Shown here: piece after piece, positions 6,654 through 14,175 of the stretch
Layout of the letters: each line of letters starts with the position of its first letter
How positions within the stretch are numbered: position 1 is the first letter of the stretch
Source of the DNA: Clostridiales bacterium UBA1752
GTDB taxonomy: Bacteria > Bacillota > Clostridia > Oscillospirales > CAG-382
Direction: 5' to 3'
NCBI GenBank assembly: GCA_002314835.1
Contig: DCHM01000035.1
Location: 1-16,157 of the forward strand
DNA length: 16,157 nucleotides
Program-made: the position numbers and the translations under genes
Notes under the pieces: model-generated
Databases searched by the model: none
Seen by the model: only the letters and a program-made list of their open reading frames with translations
What the model was told of the DNA's origin: nothing

Positions 6654-7394
6654 TCACATAAGGTTTCTGAGATATTTAACGCTCTTTACGAGAGTGTCGC
6701 AGCCGAGGGTAATGCCTTTTTCAATCTCGACGATAACCCACTCGCAATTTTCTTTTTTAGCTCTGTCGATGACGCGCTTCCAATCGACGTTGTCGTTACC
6801 GATATAGGTGTCTTGGTCGTCGCTCTTGGAGTAAGGCTTTGCGTGGAAGGTAGCCGACTTTTGAGCAAACATTTCATATGTTTCGACGCCGTCTCTGCCG
6901 CCACCGAAGCAGTTGCCTATATCGCACTGCATGATAAAGTCGTCGGGAGTCTGTTCACCTACCATCTTCCAGCCGTAAGAACCGTTGTCGAGGTCTGCGA
7001 CGTCATATTTGTGGAGGTGGAAGCCGAAACGGAAGCCCTCGTTTCTAAGTGTGGGTGCTGCTGTATTAAAAACGCCTATAACTTCCTCCCAGCCTTTGCT
7101 GTCCATCTGAGGCATCCAAGGGACTATAACGTACTTGTTGCCGAGGCGGCGCATATAGTCCATAGTAGCGTAAATTTTGTCAGGCTTGATATCGTCGTAC
7201 GGAGTATGATAACCGCAAACCTCGAGGCCTACTGCATCACAAGCCTCTTTGAGTTCCTCGGGAGTATGATTGGTGAGCGCGCCGAAAAACTCTACGCCGT
7301 CAAATCCCATCTCCTTGATAGACTTGATGCACGCCTTATAGTCTGCATCATAATCGTCACGAACCGAATAAATCTGTAAACCGAGTTTAGCCAT
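6654..7394 (-). CDS. Sugar phosphate isomerase/epimerase-like TIM-barrel protein (AP_endonuc_2 family)
   Basis: The 246-residue protein is a compact xylose-isomerase-like barrel. It starts with KLGLQIYSVRD, the usual first strand of the family. GFDGVEFFG at 30-38 is the second strand, and metal-ligand candidates on the barrel rim are H126/H128 (GFHLHKYD), D158 (QCDIGN), H184 (FHAKPY) and E223 (IVEIEKG). Such proteins isomerise or epimerise sugars or inositol derivatives using a divalent metal; the substrate cannot be told from sequence. There is no signal peptide, so it is cytoplasmic. AAGGAAGG lies eight bases before the ATG. Only 27 bases separate it from the WalJ-like gene upstream, so it is probably the last gene of the run from 10617. 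The galactokinase-like gene in the same run fits a sugar-catabolic role, but that is inference. Confidence 0.85.
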   Translation of the reverse strand: MAKLGLQIYSVRDDYDADYKACIKSIKEMGFDGVEFFGALTNHTPEELKEACDAVGLEVCGYHTPYDDIKPDKIYATMDYMRRLGNKYVIVPWMPQMDSKGWEEVIGVFNTAAPTLRNEGFRFGFHLHKYDVADLDNGSYGWKMVGEQTPDDFIMQCDIGNCFGGGRDGVETYEMFAQKSATFHAKPYSKSDDQDTYIGNDNVDWKRVIDRAKKENCEWVIVEIEKGITLGCDTLVKSVKYLRNLM

Positions 7395-7421
7395 AATAAA
7401 AACCTTCCTTATGTTATAATT

Positions 7422-8231
7422 TTAAATACAAACGAGTTTTTGCGGGTCTGCCACTGCGAGATAAACGCTCTCGGTCTCTATGTCGCCCGAAACGTCAAAC
7501 CCATACTCCTCCAAAGCCGCCTTTGCCGAAGCAAGCGCCAGCTCTGGGGTGTTGTTTTCCTCGCTCAAGTGGGCGAGGATGATGTGGCGCGCACCGTTTT
7601 TGACGAGGTATGGCAGCATCTTGATTATACTTTGATTGGCGAGATGCCCATAGTCGCCTGCGATACGCTTTTTGAGGCTCTGAGGATATGGTCCCGACAT
7701 CAGCCTCGGAATGTCGTGATTTGACTCGACAACTACGTATTTACAGCCGTCGAGTATAGCGACGACATCTTTGGTTATATGTCCTATGTCGGTAGCGTAG
7801 CCGAGCTCGCTCCCGTCGGGAAACGCTATGCGATAGCCTGCACTGTCAGCCGAATCGTGCGGCGTTTCGTAGGCTCTGACCTCCATACACCCTGCAGTAA
7901 TCGTATCACCCGGGGATATCGGTATCAGATTGTGCCCCGTAGCAGGACATACGCGCATTATTTCGCCGCAACAGCCTGCAGGAGCATAGATCGGCACGTT
8001 GATATTATGGCTCAGCACCTCGAGGCCGCCTATATGGTCGGCGTGCTCGTGAGTAATAAATATCGCCCTGATACATCCGAGCGGGCATCCGACCGAGTTT
8101 ATCGCGTCCTTGATGCGCTTTGCCGATATGCCTGCGTCTATCAAAACAGCGTCACCGTCAAACGTGACGAGTGCACTGTTGCCCTTTGAGGACGAAGCAA
8201 GCATATACGAGTGTGGTGCTTTGTCAAACAT
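7422..8231 (-). CDS. MBL-fold metallo-hydrolase, WalJ/YycJ-like
   Basis: The 269-residue protein has the beta-lactamase fold signature THEHADH at 60-66, with further ligand candidates H125, D148 (ATDIGH) and H221 (LAHLSEENN). The opening LASSSKGNSALV at 11-22 and LIDAGISAKRI at 30-40 are characteristic of YycJ/WalJ, a cytoplasmic phosphodiesterase or nuclease-like branch. WalJ usually sits beside the walRK two-component genes; here it lies in a metabolic run with no kinase, so it may be the moved housekeeping copy or a paralogue. Its ATG overlaps the stop codon of the galactokinase-like gene by one base (TAATG), with GGGGA nine bases upstream. I prefer this to the in-frame GTG at 8249, which lacks a ribosome binding site. 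Exact biochemical role uncertain; family secure. Confidence 0.87.
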   Translation of the reverse strand: MFDKAPHSYMLASSSKGNSALVTFDGDAVLIDAGISAKRIKDAINSVGCPLGCIRAIFITHEHADHIGGLEVLSHNINVPIYAPAGCCGEIMRVCPATGHNLIPISPGDTITAGCMEVRAYETPHDSADSAGYRIAFPDGSELGYATDIGHITKDVVAILDGCKYVVVESNHDIPRLMSGPYPQSLKKRIAGDYGHLANQSIIKMLPYLVKNGARHIILAHLSEENNTPELALASAKAALEEYGFDVSGDIETESVYLAVADPQKLVCI

Positions 8232-9511
8232 TATTTTGCGTCCCCACACTCGCGGATTGACTTGTCGTCGTATGCGATAGCGCCGTAGGGCCGTATGCTA
8301 AGCTCGGCACACGAGCCTGCACCGTAAACTTTTTCGATAGCAGCTTTATACTCGACACATCTGTCGTGCGGCACGTAAGCCTGTATGGTTCCTGCAAAAC
8401 CGCCTCCGTGTACGCGGCAGACAAATCCCATCCTTTCGGTTATGCAGAGTGCAAGCGACATAGCCTGCTCAGTCGTGGCACCCACGGGATATACGTTCTG
8501 CAAAAATCTGAATGATGAGTTGCCAGACTCTTTTACGAGCTCAAAAAATCTATCCATATTGCCTTCTGCTATGCAATTACGCTGTTCTGCGACGCGGCGG
8601 TTTTCCGCAAAGAAATGCAGTGCTCTGAGTATGGCTCTGTCGCCTACCAAGCCGCGCAAATAAGGTATGCGTGAGATAAAATCGGCTTCGTCACATTCTC
8701 TCAGCGTCTCTTTGCCGAGGAGTGCGGCGCAGGACTTCATTTCGCGAGGTACGGCAGCGTATTCGTCGGTCAAATCTGCGTGGCTCGCACCTACGTTGAC
8801 TATAAACATCGACCTATCGCCGATATTAAAGTCGTATTTTTGCGCCACGGGCTCTGCACTATCGGCAAAATCTATATAGAGCAAGCCGCCGTGAGCGCAC
8901 GCCGCCTGGTCCATCAGTCCGCAGGGCTTGCCGAAATATACGTTCTCGGCGTATTTGCCTGCGATGGCGAGCGTCATGGGCGAAACGCGCATATCGTTGT
9001 AAAAATAATTAAATATGTTAGCTATCGAAACTTCAAAGGCCGCAGAGCTCGACAAACCACTGCCGCTGGCAACTTGGCTCGTCGTGCAGGCGCAAAATCC
9101 GCCTACGCCGAGACCGTTTTGTGCAAAGTACGCGGCAACGCCGAGTATGATGGCGGCTGACGAGTTTTTGCGTACTTTATCGGGCGAATACGTACCGAGG
9201 CTGATAACGTCCTCACGGTAACCTTCGCTCTTGATGCGTATGGTTGCGTCGTCGGTTTTTGCGGCTATCGAAAGTATGTCGATATTGACCGATGCGGCGA
9301 GCACGACACCGTTATTGTGGTCGGTGTGGTTGCCTGAAATCTCACTGCGTCCGGGCACAGAAATAAACTCTGCATCTCTGTCGCCGTATAGCTCCAAAAA
9401 CTGCTTTGCGAGGTCGAGACACCTAGCTCTGTCGGCAGAGCCGTAAACCTTAGTAAGCGTTTCGTCATAAGCGCCGTTATTTAATGAGTTGATAATATTG
9501 CTGACTAACAT
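8231..9511 (-). CDS. Galactokinase-like GHMP kinase with a variant sugar-binding motif
   Basis: The 426-residue protein has all three GHMP-kinase motifs. Motif 1 is PGRSEISGNHTDH at 53-65, motif 2 the ATP-binding loop GSGLSSSAA at 150-158, and motif 3 HGGGFAGT at 368-375. Asp201 in GLMDQ matches the catalytic base of galactokinases. Galactokinase makes galactose 1-phosphate from galactose and ATP in the Leloir pathway. Canonical motif 1 reads GRVNLIGEHTDY, whose Glu contacts the sugar; here it is Asn61, although Arg55, His62 and Asp64 are kept. Similar EI-G-NHTDH forms occur, as I recall, in other clostridial galactokinase-like proteins, so the substrate could be galactose or a related sugar. 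AAAGGG precedes the ATG by eight bases. No galT, galE or transporter gene is nearby. Confidence 0.85.
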   Translation of the reverse strand: MLVSNIINSLNNGAYDETLTKVYGSADRARCLDLAKQFLELYGDRDAEFISVPGRSEISGNHTDHNNGVVLAASVNIDILSIAAKTDDATIRIKSEGYREDVISLGTYSPDKVRKNSSAAIILGVAAYFAQNGLGVGGFCACTTSQVASGSGLSSSAAFEVSIANIFNYFYNDMRVSPMTLAIAGKYAENVYFGKPCGLMDQAACAHGGLLYIDFADSAEPVAQKYDFNIGDRSMFIVNVGASHADLTDEYAAVPREMKSCAALLGKETLRECDEADFISRIPYLRGLVGDRAILRALHFFAENRRVAEQRNCIAEGNMDRFFELVKESGNSSFRFLQNVYPVGATTEQAMSLALCITERMGFVCRVHGGGFAGTIQAYVPHDRCVEYKAAIEKVYGAGSCAELSIRPYGAIAYDDKSIRECGDAK

Positions 9512-9543
9512 AATGCGTACCCTTTACGTTTTTTTATATTCTA

Positions 9544-10617
9544 TCACTTGCAAGGCAAAAAAGCAACGGCAAATGTGTCCCACGCAGGCAAAATATAAGG
9601 CTCGCGGATGAGAGAAAACTTATATTTACCGCATAGCTTGTGCAGGTAGTATGGCAAGCGCCATATATCCCCTGCCCTGTGGTAAACCGCAACCGAAACC
9701 GTGGGCGTAAGGTCGCATACCGTGTTGACTGCGCCGTACAAAACCTCGGCGTCAAATCCTTCGGCGTCTATCTTGATGCTGCCGACGTCCATTCCGTCGG
9801 CAAAAGCCTTTTGATGCCCCGTGATTTGGTCTATCGTGACAGTTTTGACCTCATAACCTTCGCCTACGGCAGAGCCGCGGCTGCCCTTGCTCGCGAACCG
9901 AATGTAGCCGTTTTTGTCTGTAACTGCGGCGTTAATGCACTCTACGCGCGGAATATATGCCGTATTTGCAACTAATTTTTTATACGTTCTTTCGTCGGGC
10001 TCTATCGCTATCAGTTTGCCGAAAGTGCGGCTGTGATTATAATATTCTATCGCGGTGTCGCCGTCAAACGCACCTACGTCTATATGAGCTTTTTGGTGGT
10101 CGTAATAGCACTCGGGATAAACGAAATCGTCGTCTTGCCACTCGAGATAACGCCTGTCGCCGGTTATGGAGAAGGACAGATTTTGCAGGTAAACGCGCTT
10201 TGATTTGTCGTCCAAAAGGTCGTAAACGCGCTCTACCGTCTCAATCTCTGACACTATCAGCTCTTTGGTTAATTCCTCGTCGCCGTAAACAGGAGCATCG
10301 ATATAATAGACGGTATGGCGCTTTTCGACATTCTGCAGCATATAAAGCTCGCTCTTTGCAGTGCCAAAGCAGAGCACGCAGTCAAAATCGCCGTATATGC
10401 CCTGCGCCTCGTCAAAGCTCATCACCTTGTGCCCCAAAAACTCGTTGCCTCTGGCAAAGCCGTCAGACGCGACTACACCGCCGGGCTTAATGCCGCGGGA
10501 GGACAGCATATTATTGATTTTGACCGCTCCGTCGCCCATGCCGTATAAAAGCAGCGGCTTGTCCGACTGCTTAATGCGCTCGTAAACCGTGGGCAAACTC
10601 AGTAAACTTTTTTGCAT
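9544..10617 (-). CDS. FkbM family SAM-dependent methyltransferase with N-terminal Rossmann-like domain
   Basis: The 357-residue protein has a C-terminal class I methyltransferase fold of the FkbM type. Its SAM-binding motif I is IDVGAFDGD at 179-187, with acidic loop IEPDERTY at 205-212 and VGSIKIDAEG at 278-287, the typical FkbM post-motif. An N-terminal region (about 20-110) begins LLLYGMGDGAVKINNML, a glycine-rich Rossmann-like strand-turn-helix, and includes a second strand at DCVLCFG. This layout recurs in proteins that methylate sugars of surface polysaccharides, so glycan O-methylation is plausible; acceptor unknown. I start it at the ATG at 10617 because AAGG lies ten bases upstream; earlier in-frame starts encode a sequence overlapping the divergent gene's promoter and coding region. 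It is the first gene of the minus-strand run; the galactokinase-like gene begins 32 bases after its stop. No clear promoter was found. Confidence 0.85.
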   Translation of the reverse strand: MQKSLLSLPTVYERIKQSDKPLLLYGMGDGAVKINNMLSSRGIKPGGVVASDGFARGNEFLGHKVMSFDEAQGIYGDFDCVLCFGTAKSELYMLQNVEKRHTVYYIDAPVYGDEELTKELIVSEIETVERVYDLLDDKSKRVYLQNLSFSITGDRRYLEWQDDDFVYPECYYDHQKAHIDVGAFDGDTAIEYYNHSRTFGKLIAIEPDERTYKKLVANTAYIPRVECINAAVTDKNGYIRFASKGSRGSAVGEGYEVKTVTIDQITGHQKAFADGMDVGSIKIDAEGFDAEVLYGAVNTVCDLTPTVSVAVYHRAGDIWRLPYYLHKLCGKYKFSLIREPYILPAWDTFAVAFLPCK

Positions 10618-10624
10618 ATAAATA

Positions 10625-10653
10625 TTGCCTTTTTGTTTTGTATAAGATATAAT
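10625..10653 (+). promoter_or_regulatory. Probable sigma-A promoter of the ADP-ribosylglycohydrolase gene
   Basis: TTGCCT at 10625-10630 and the exact -10 hexamer TATAAT at 10648-10653 are separated by 17 bases. Transcription should start near 10660, where the ribosome binding site GAGGTGA (10660-10666) itself begins, so the leader would be only about 13 bases. The element overlaps the translation-initiation region of the divergent FkbM gene, so the two units may interfere with each other. Confidence 0.68.
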
Positions 10654-10672
10654 GTCGGCGAGGTGATTGAAT

Positions 10673-11737
10673 ATGACTATTACTACCGCAAAATACAGAG
10701 AAAAACTAAAAGCCGCCGTGCTGTGCCGATTTGCAGGCTGCACCTTGGGCGCTCCAGTCGAAGGCTGGACTAATCAAATGATGAGAGAATACGCCGATAA
10801 AATCGGCTTTGATTTCCCTCCGCGCGACTATTGGCCGTCACATCCGAACCCCGACGAACCGAGATACAACGAGCGTTTTAATGACTATACAAAGCCTTAT
10901 CTTAATCACGTACCGAGCGACGACGATATAGGCTATACTTTTCTCTCGCTGCTGTGCGTCGAAGAGCACGGGCGCGATTTTGACCTCGACGCCGTTGCAA
11001 AGCATTGGCTGAAATATATCACTATTGCATACACCGCCGAGGACGTAGCTATCAAAAATCTCAAAAAAGGCATACCTGCCGCCAAAGCCGCCGAAATCGA
11101 CAACCCTTACGATGACTGGATAGGTGCCGACATCAGATGTGACGGCTACGGATATATGAATCCGTGTGACCCTGCTACCGCCGCAAAAATGGCAGAAACC
11201 GATGCGATGATAAGCCATCGCAAAGAGGGCGTTTACGGCTCGATGTATTTCGCCGCCGCCATCGCCATAGGCTTTGGATGTGACAACGTAAAAGAGGCGC
11301 TGACAAAAGCACTCGATTACATTCCGCAAGGCTGCGAGGTGGCAAAAGCCGTCAAATACGCTTTTGAAACTGCAAACAAAGTAAAAACGCCAGAGGACGC
11401 TATCAAAATCGTTGACGAAAGATACCCAGACATGAGCACGGTTCATACGCTCAATAACGCTATGCTGACCGTTTACTCACTGCTGTGCTTTGGAGACAAG
11501 CTGACCGATATTATATCAAATTGCGTTGCCATGGCACACGACTGCGACTGCACTGCGGCAACCGCCGCATCCATAGCAGGTGCGTGCTACGGTATGCAAA
11601 TCATCGACAGCCAATGGTACGAGCCATTCGGCGATACGGTTCACTCGTATTTCAACGGGCCCGAATATTACTCTATATCGGATTTGCTGAACCGTTTTGA
11701 AGCACAAGCCGTCAAGGGCGGACTAATAAAAGATTAA
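10673..11737 (+). CDS. ADP-ribosylglycohydrolase (DraG/ARH-like) family protein
   Basis: The 354-residue all-helical protein belongs to the ADP-ribosylglycohydrolase family. It opens with RFAGCTLGAPVEGW at 19-32, a typical first helix. The N-terminal metal-binding acidic cluster is SDDDIGYT at 82-89, and the C-terminal metal motif is HDCDCTAATAASIAG at 289-303, corresponding to the DTDC-type motif of this branch. EGVYGSMYFAAAIA at 185-198 is another conserved core helix. DraG and ARH enzymes remove ADP-ribose from proteins or small molecules using magnesium; many gut clostridial members have no known substrate and may act on other N- or O-glycosides. No ADP-ribosyltransferase is nearby. The ATG at 10673 has GAGGTGA six bases upstream; the TTG at 10667 would sit directly on it and is rejected. 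Monocistronic, with its own promoter and terminator. Confidence 0.88.
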   Translation: MTITTAKYREKLKAAVLCRFAGCTLGAPVEGWTNQMMREYADKIGFDFPPRDYWPSHPNPDEPRYNERFNDYTKPYLNHVPSDDDIGYTFLSLLCVEEHGRDFDLDAVAKHWLKYITIAYTAEDVAIKNLKKGIPAAKAAEIDNPYDDWIGADIRCDGYGYMNPCDPATAAKMAETDAMISHRKEGVYGSMYFAAAIAIGFGCDNVKEALTKALDYIPQGCEVAKAVKYAFETANKVKTPEDAIKIVDERYPDMSTVHTLNNAMLTVYSLLCFGDKLTDIISNCVAMAHDCDCTAATAASIAGACYGMQIIDSQWYEPFGDTVHSYFNGPEYYSISDLLNRFEAQAVKGGLIKD

Positions 11738-11743
11738 GAGACA

Positions 11744-11771
11744 GCTCCCACAAAAAGTGGGAGCCTTTTTT
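11744..11771 (+). terminator. Intrinsic terminator of the ADP-ribosylglycohydrolase gene
   Basis: Stem GCTCCCAC (11744-11751) pairs with GTGGGAGC (11757-11764) around a five-A loop, followed after one C by six Ts (11766-11771). It starts seven bases after the stop codon. The last T bases overlap the stop codon of the convergent PHP gene. On the minus strand the hairpin lacks a solid T-run, so it mainly serves the plus strand. Confidence 0.9.
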
Positions 11772-12567
11772 ATAACTCGAATCTGTGAGGCTGTTTTTTG
11801 ACAAAATAAACGAGGTGGTCAAAGCCCTCTTGCTTGATAATCTGCATATACTTGTCAAAGCCGAGCCTGTATTTATCTATCGTATGTGCGTCACTCGAAA
11901 GTGTCAGTTCCGTGCCGCCGAGCGACTTGTAGAGCCTCAAAAAGTATCTCGTATGCTCCTCGGGCAGGACAGACTGAACCTTGGCATTGACTTCGAGCAC
12001 TCTGCCGCGCTCGATGAGCGCCTGCATGACTTTTTTGAGCTTGTCCTCATACTTGCTTATCCTCAGGCTGTTGTCTCTGAGATAAGCGGTCTTAAAGCCG
12101 TAGTCAAAGTGAGTAAATACGTTGTACTCGAGGTCGAGCTCCGCTATTTCGAGCAGGCAATCAAAGCAGGTGTTTAGCACGTTGTCGATGCCGTATTTTG
12201 TAAAATACTCGTATCTGTAAAAGTCGATAACTCCCGTCTCGTGCAGAGACATATTAACCACGTCGTAGTCGTGGCTCGCGATGCGGTCTTTGATAAAATC
12301 GTAGTTGTCGCGACGATAGCCGATTTCTACGCCTTTGAGATACGTGATGTCAGGGTACTGCTTAATAAGCTCGTAAACCTCGGCGTCACGCTCGTCCTCG
12401 GAATACACAAAGCATACGTCGGTGCGGTGCATAAAGTCACGGTCAACGTGGTCTGTAAAAGCTATATACCGACAGCCTGCTTTGTGGCAAACCTCGAGGT
12501 ATTTGGCTATGCTTTCGTCCGAATCGCCAGAATAGTGGCAATGCACGTGTTGGTCATGGTAAACCAT
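11770..12567 (-). CDS. PHP-domain phosphoesterase, histidinol-phosphatase (HisK/HisJ)-like
   Basis: The 265-residue protein has the PHP metal-binding motifs in the expected order: DQHVHCHYSGD at 5-15 (H7, H9), FTDH at 37-40, Glu81 in GVEIGY, His109 in MSLHE, His153 in FTHFDY and SSDAHT at 224-229. The length and the DQHVHCHYS-to-SSDAH arrangement match the histidinol-phosphate phosphatase type of clostridia and bacilli, which releases phosphate from L-histidinol phosphate. No other his gene adjoins it, so another phosphoesterase substrate cannot be ruled out. The ATG follows AAGTGA at seven bases, a fairly weak site. It begins 24 bases after the stop of the FAD-dehydrogenase gene and is probably the last gene of the run starting at 15137. 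The stop codon overlaps the end of a convergent gene's terminator. Confidence 0.85.
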   Translation of the reverse strand: MVYHDQHVHCHYSGDSDESIAKYLEVCHKAGCRYIAFTDHVDRDFMHRTDVCFVYSEDERDAEVYELIKQYPDITYLKGVEIGYRRDNYDFIKDRIASHDYDVVNMSLHETGVIDFYRYEYFTKYGIDNVLNTCFDCLLEIAELDLEYNVFTHFDYGFKTAYLRDNSLRISKYEDKLKKVMQALIERGRVLEVNAKVQSVLPEEHTRYFLRLYKSLGGTELTLSSDAHTIDKYRLGFDKYMQIIKQEGFDHLVYFVKKQPHRFEL

Positions 12568-12591
12568 AAAAAAATCACTTCTTTGCTTAAA

Positions 12592-14175
12592 TTATGATAA
12601 ATATTTTTCTGCGGCTTTGATACCGTCAACCGCCGCGGAAGTAATGCCGCCTGCATAGCCTGCGCCCTCTCCTATCGGATACAGGCCGCGGACCGTGCTC
12701 TGCATATCTTCGCCCCTTAATATCCGCAAGGGGCAGGTAGAACGGCTCTCTATGCCCGTCAGCACCACATCAGGGCTGTCAAAGCCTTTGATTTTGGTGC
12801 CGAATACAGGCAAAGCCTCTTTAAACGCGTCACTCATAAAGCGCGGGAGCAGCTCATTGAGGTCACAGCCTTTGGCGCCAGTAAGACACGAAGGCTTTAC
12901 CGAGCCAAAGCCCGTCGTGACTCTGCCCTGCATAAAGTCGCCCAAAGTCTGTGCAGGAGCCGTCTGGTCGCCGCCGCCCATTGCAAAAGCGGCTTTTTCG
13001 AGCCTGCGCTGCAGTTCCATACCGTCAAAAAGTTTTTTGCCTACGTCCTCGGGCGATATGCCTACGAGCAACGCACTGTTGGCGTTTATCAGGTCACGAG
13101 CCCGATAGCTCATGCCGTTAGTGACAAATCCGTCTATGTCGCTCGACGCAGGGACAACAGTTCCTCCCGGGCACATACAAAACGTATAGACTCCCCTGCC
13201 GCTTTTAGTCATACAGCTTAGCTTATAATCTGCGGAAGGCATACCAGGCTTGCCTGCGTAATCGTGATACATCGCCTTGTCTATTTCGCTCTGTAGATGC
13301 TCGATACGCAACCCCATGGAAAAAGGCTTTTGCTGCATAGGCACGCCGAGAGAATGCAACATACGGAAAGTATCTCTCGCGGAGTGTCCGATACCCAAAA
13401 ACAGAGTATCGGTCTTTATTACCGACTTTTGACCGCCCGACGTGACTTCTGCACCGGATATTCTGCCATCCGTTATCTCGACGTTTGTCAGTTTGGTATC
13501 AAACATATACTCGCCGCCGAGGCGTATGATTTCGTCACGGATGGATGCTACGACTACTCTCAGCACGTCTGTACCGACGTGAGGCTTATTGACATAGAGT
13601 ATATCGCCGTCGGCTCCGTGCTCGGCGAGCACCTTCAGCACATAATCAATGCGCTTGCTCGGGTCACGTATGAGCGTGCCGAGCTTGCCGTCCGAAAAAG
13701 TACCCGCGCCGCCTTCGCCAAACTGTATATTGCACTCGGGGTCAAGCTCGTGAGTGGCAAAAAATCTGTCGGTAGCTTTTATGCGCTTTTGCACGTCACC
13801 TCCGCGCTCTATGACTATCGGTCTGCAACCTGCTCTTGCCAGCACTATCGCGGCAAACATACCAGCAGGTCCCGAGCCGACTATCACGGGCCGTAAGGCG
13901 TGCTCGTGCAAAGGCTTTGACGGCGGAGCAAAAACCGTCTCGGACTCGACGTAAACCGCTTTTGTTTTGGCGGCTATACGCTTTTCGTCCTTGTCGAGGC
14001 TAACCTCAACCGCCCATAGCAAGCAGGGAGGTCTGCCCCTTCTTGCATCAAGCGACCTCCCGATGATTGTGATATTTTTGATACTCGTTTCGCTGACTTT
14101 CAGCGCTTTTGCCGCCTGCGGCTTTAGCTGTGGCAAGCCCTCACACGGCGGCGTATTCAAGGTAATGCGAATCAT
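12592..14175 (-). CDS. FAD-dependent dehydrogenase, COG2509 type
   Basis: The 527-residue protein matches a widely conserved but poorly characterised bacterial flavoprotein family (COG2509). An N-terminal region of about 90 residues precedes the FAD-binding fold with GSGPAGMFAA at 100-109 and Glu123 at the end of the second strand. GEGGAGTFSDGKLGT at 153-167, KPHVGTD at 197-203, MGLRIEHLQ at 287-295, FCMCPGGTVVPAS at 332-344 and RSTCPLRI at 478-485 are all family hallmarks. The C-terminal YPIGEGAGYAGGI at 499-511 closes the FAD site. The cysteines C333, C335 and C481 are plausible redox or metal residues. Its reaction is unknown; it is predicted cytoplasmic. The ATG overlaps the upstream DUF4434-like stop codon by four bases (ATGA), so the two should be translated together, with AAGG just upstream. 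The full family length argues against truncation. Confidence 0.9.
   Translation of the reverse strand: MIRITLNTPPCEGLPQLKPQAAKALKVSETSIKNITIIGRSLDARRGRPPCLLWAVEVSLDKDEKRIAAKTKAVYVESETVFAPPSKPLHEHALRPVIVGSGPAGMFAAIVLARAGCRPIVIERGGDVQKRIKATDRFFATHELDPECNIQFGEGGAGTFSDGKLGTLIRDPSKRIDYVLKVLAEHGADGDILYVNKPHVGTDVLRVVVASIRDEIIRLGGEYMFDTKLTNVEITDGRISGAEVTSGGQKSVIKTDTLFLGIGHSARDTFRMLHSLGVPMQQKPFSMGLRIEHLQSEIDKAMYHDYAGKPGMPSADYKLSCMTKSGRGVYTFCMCPGGTVVPASSDIDGFVTNGMSYRARDLINANSALLVGISPEDVGKKLFDGMELQRRLEKAAFAMGGGDQTAPAQTLGDFMQGRVTTGFGSVKPSCLTGAKGCDLNELLPRFMSDAFKEALPVFGTKIKGFDSPDVVLTGIESRSTCPLRILRGEDMQSTVRGLYPIGEGAGYAGGITSAAVDGIKAAEKYLS

Noticed and set aside
6447..7379. A long plus-strand open frame (about 310 codons) opposite the sigma factor and sugar isomerase genes
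   Set aside because: It crosses a clear minus-strand terminator and two well-supported minus-strand genes, and has no ribosome binding site or recognisable motif.
10618..10672. Minus-strand promoter for the FkbM run (TATACA or TATATC as -10)
   Set aside because: No acceptable -35 hexamer lies 16-18 bases upstream of either candidate, so no promoter was annotated for that run.
10618..10743. N-terminal extension of the FkbM gene to 10743
   Set aside because: The extra residues are read across the divergent gene's ribosome binding site, promoter and first codons, and have no family match. The ATG at 10617 has a ribosome binding site.
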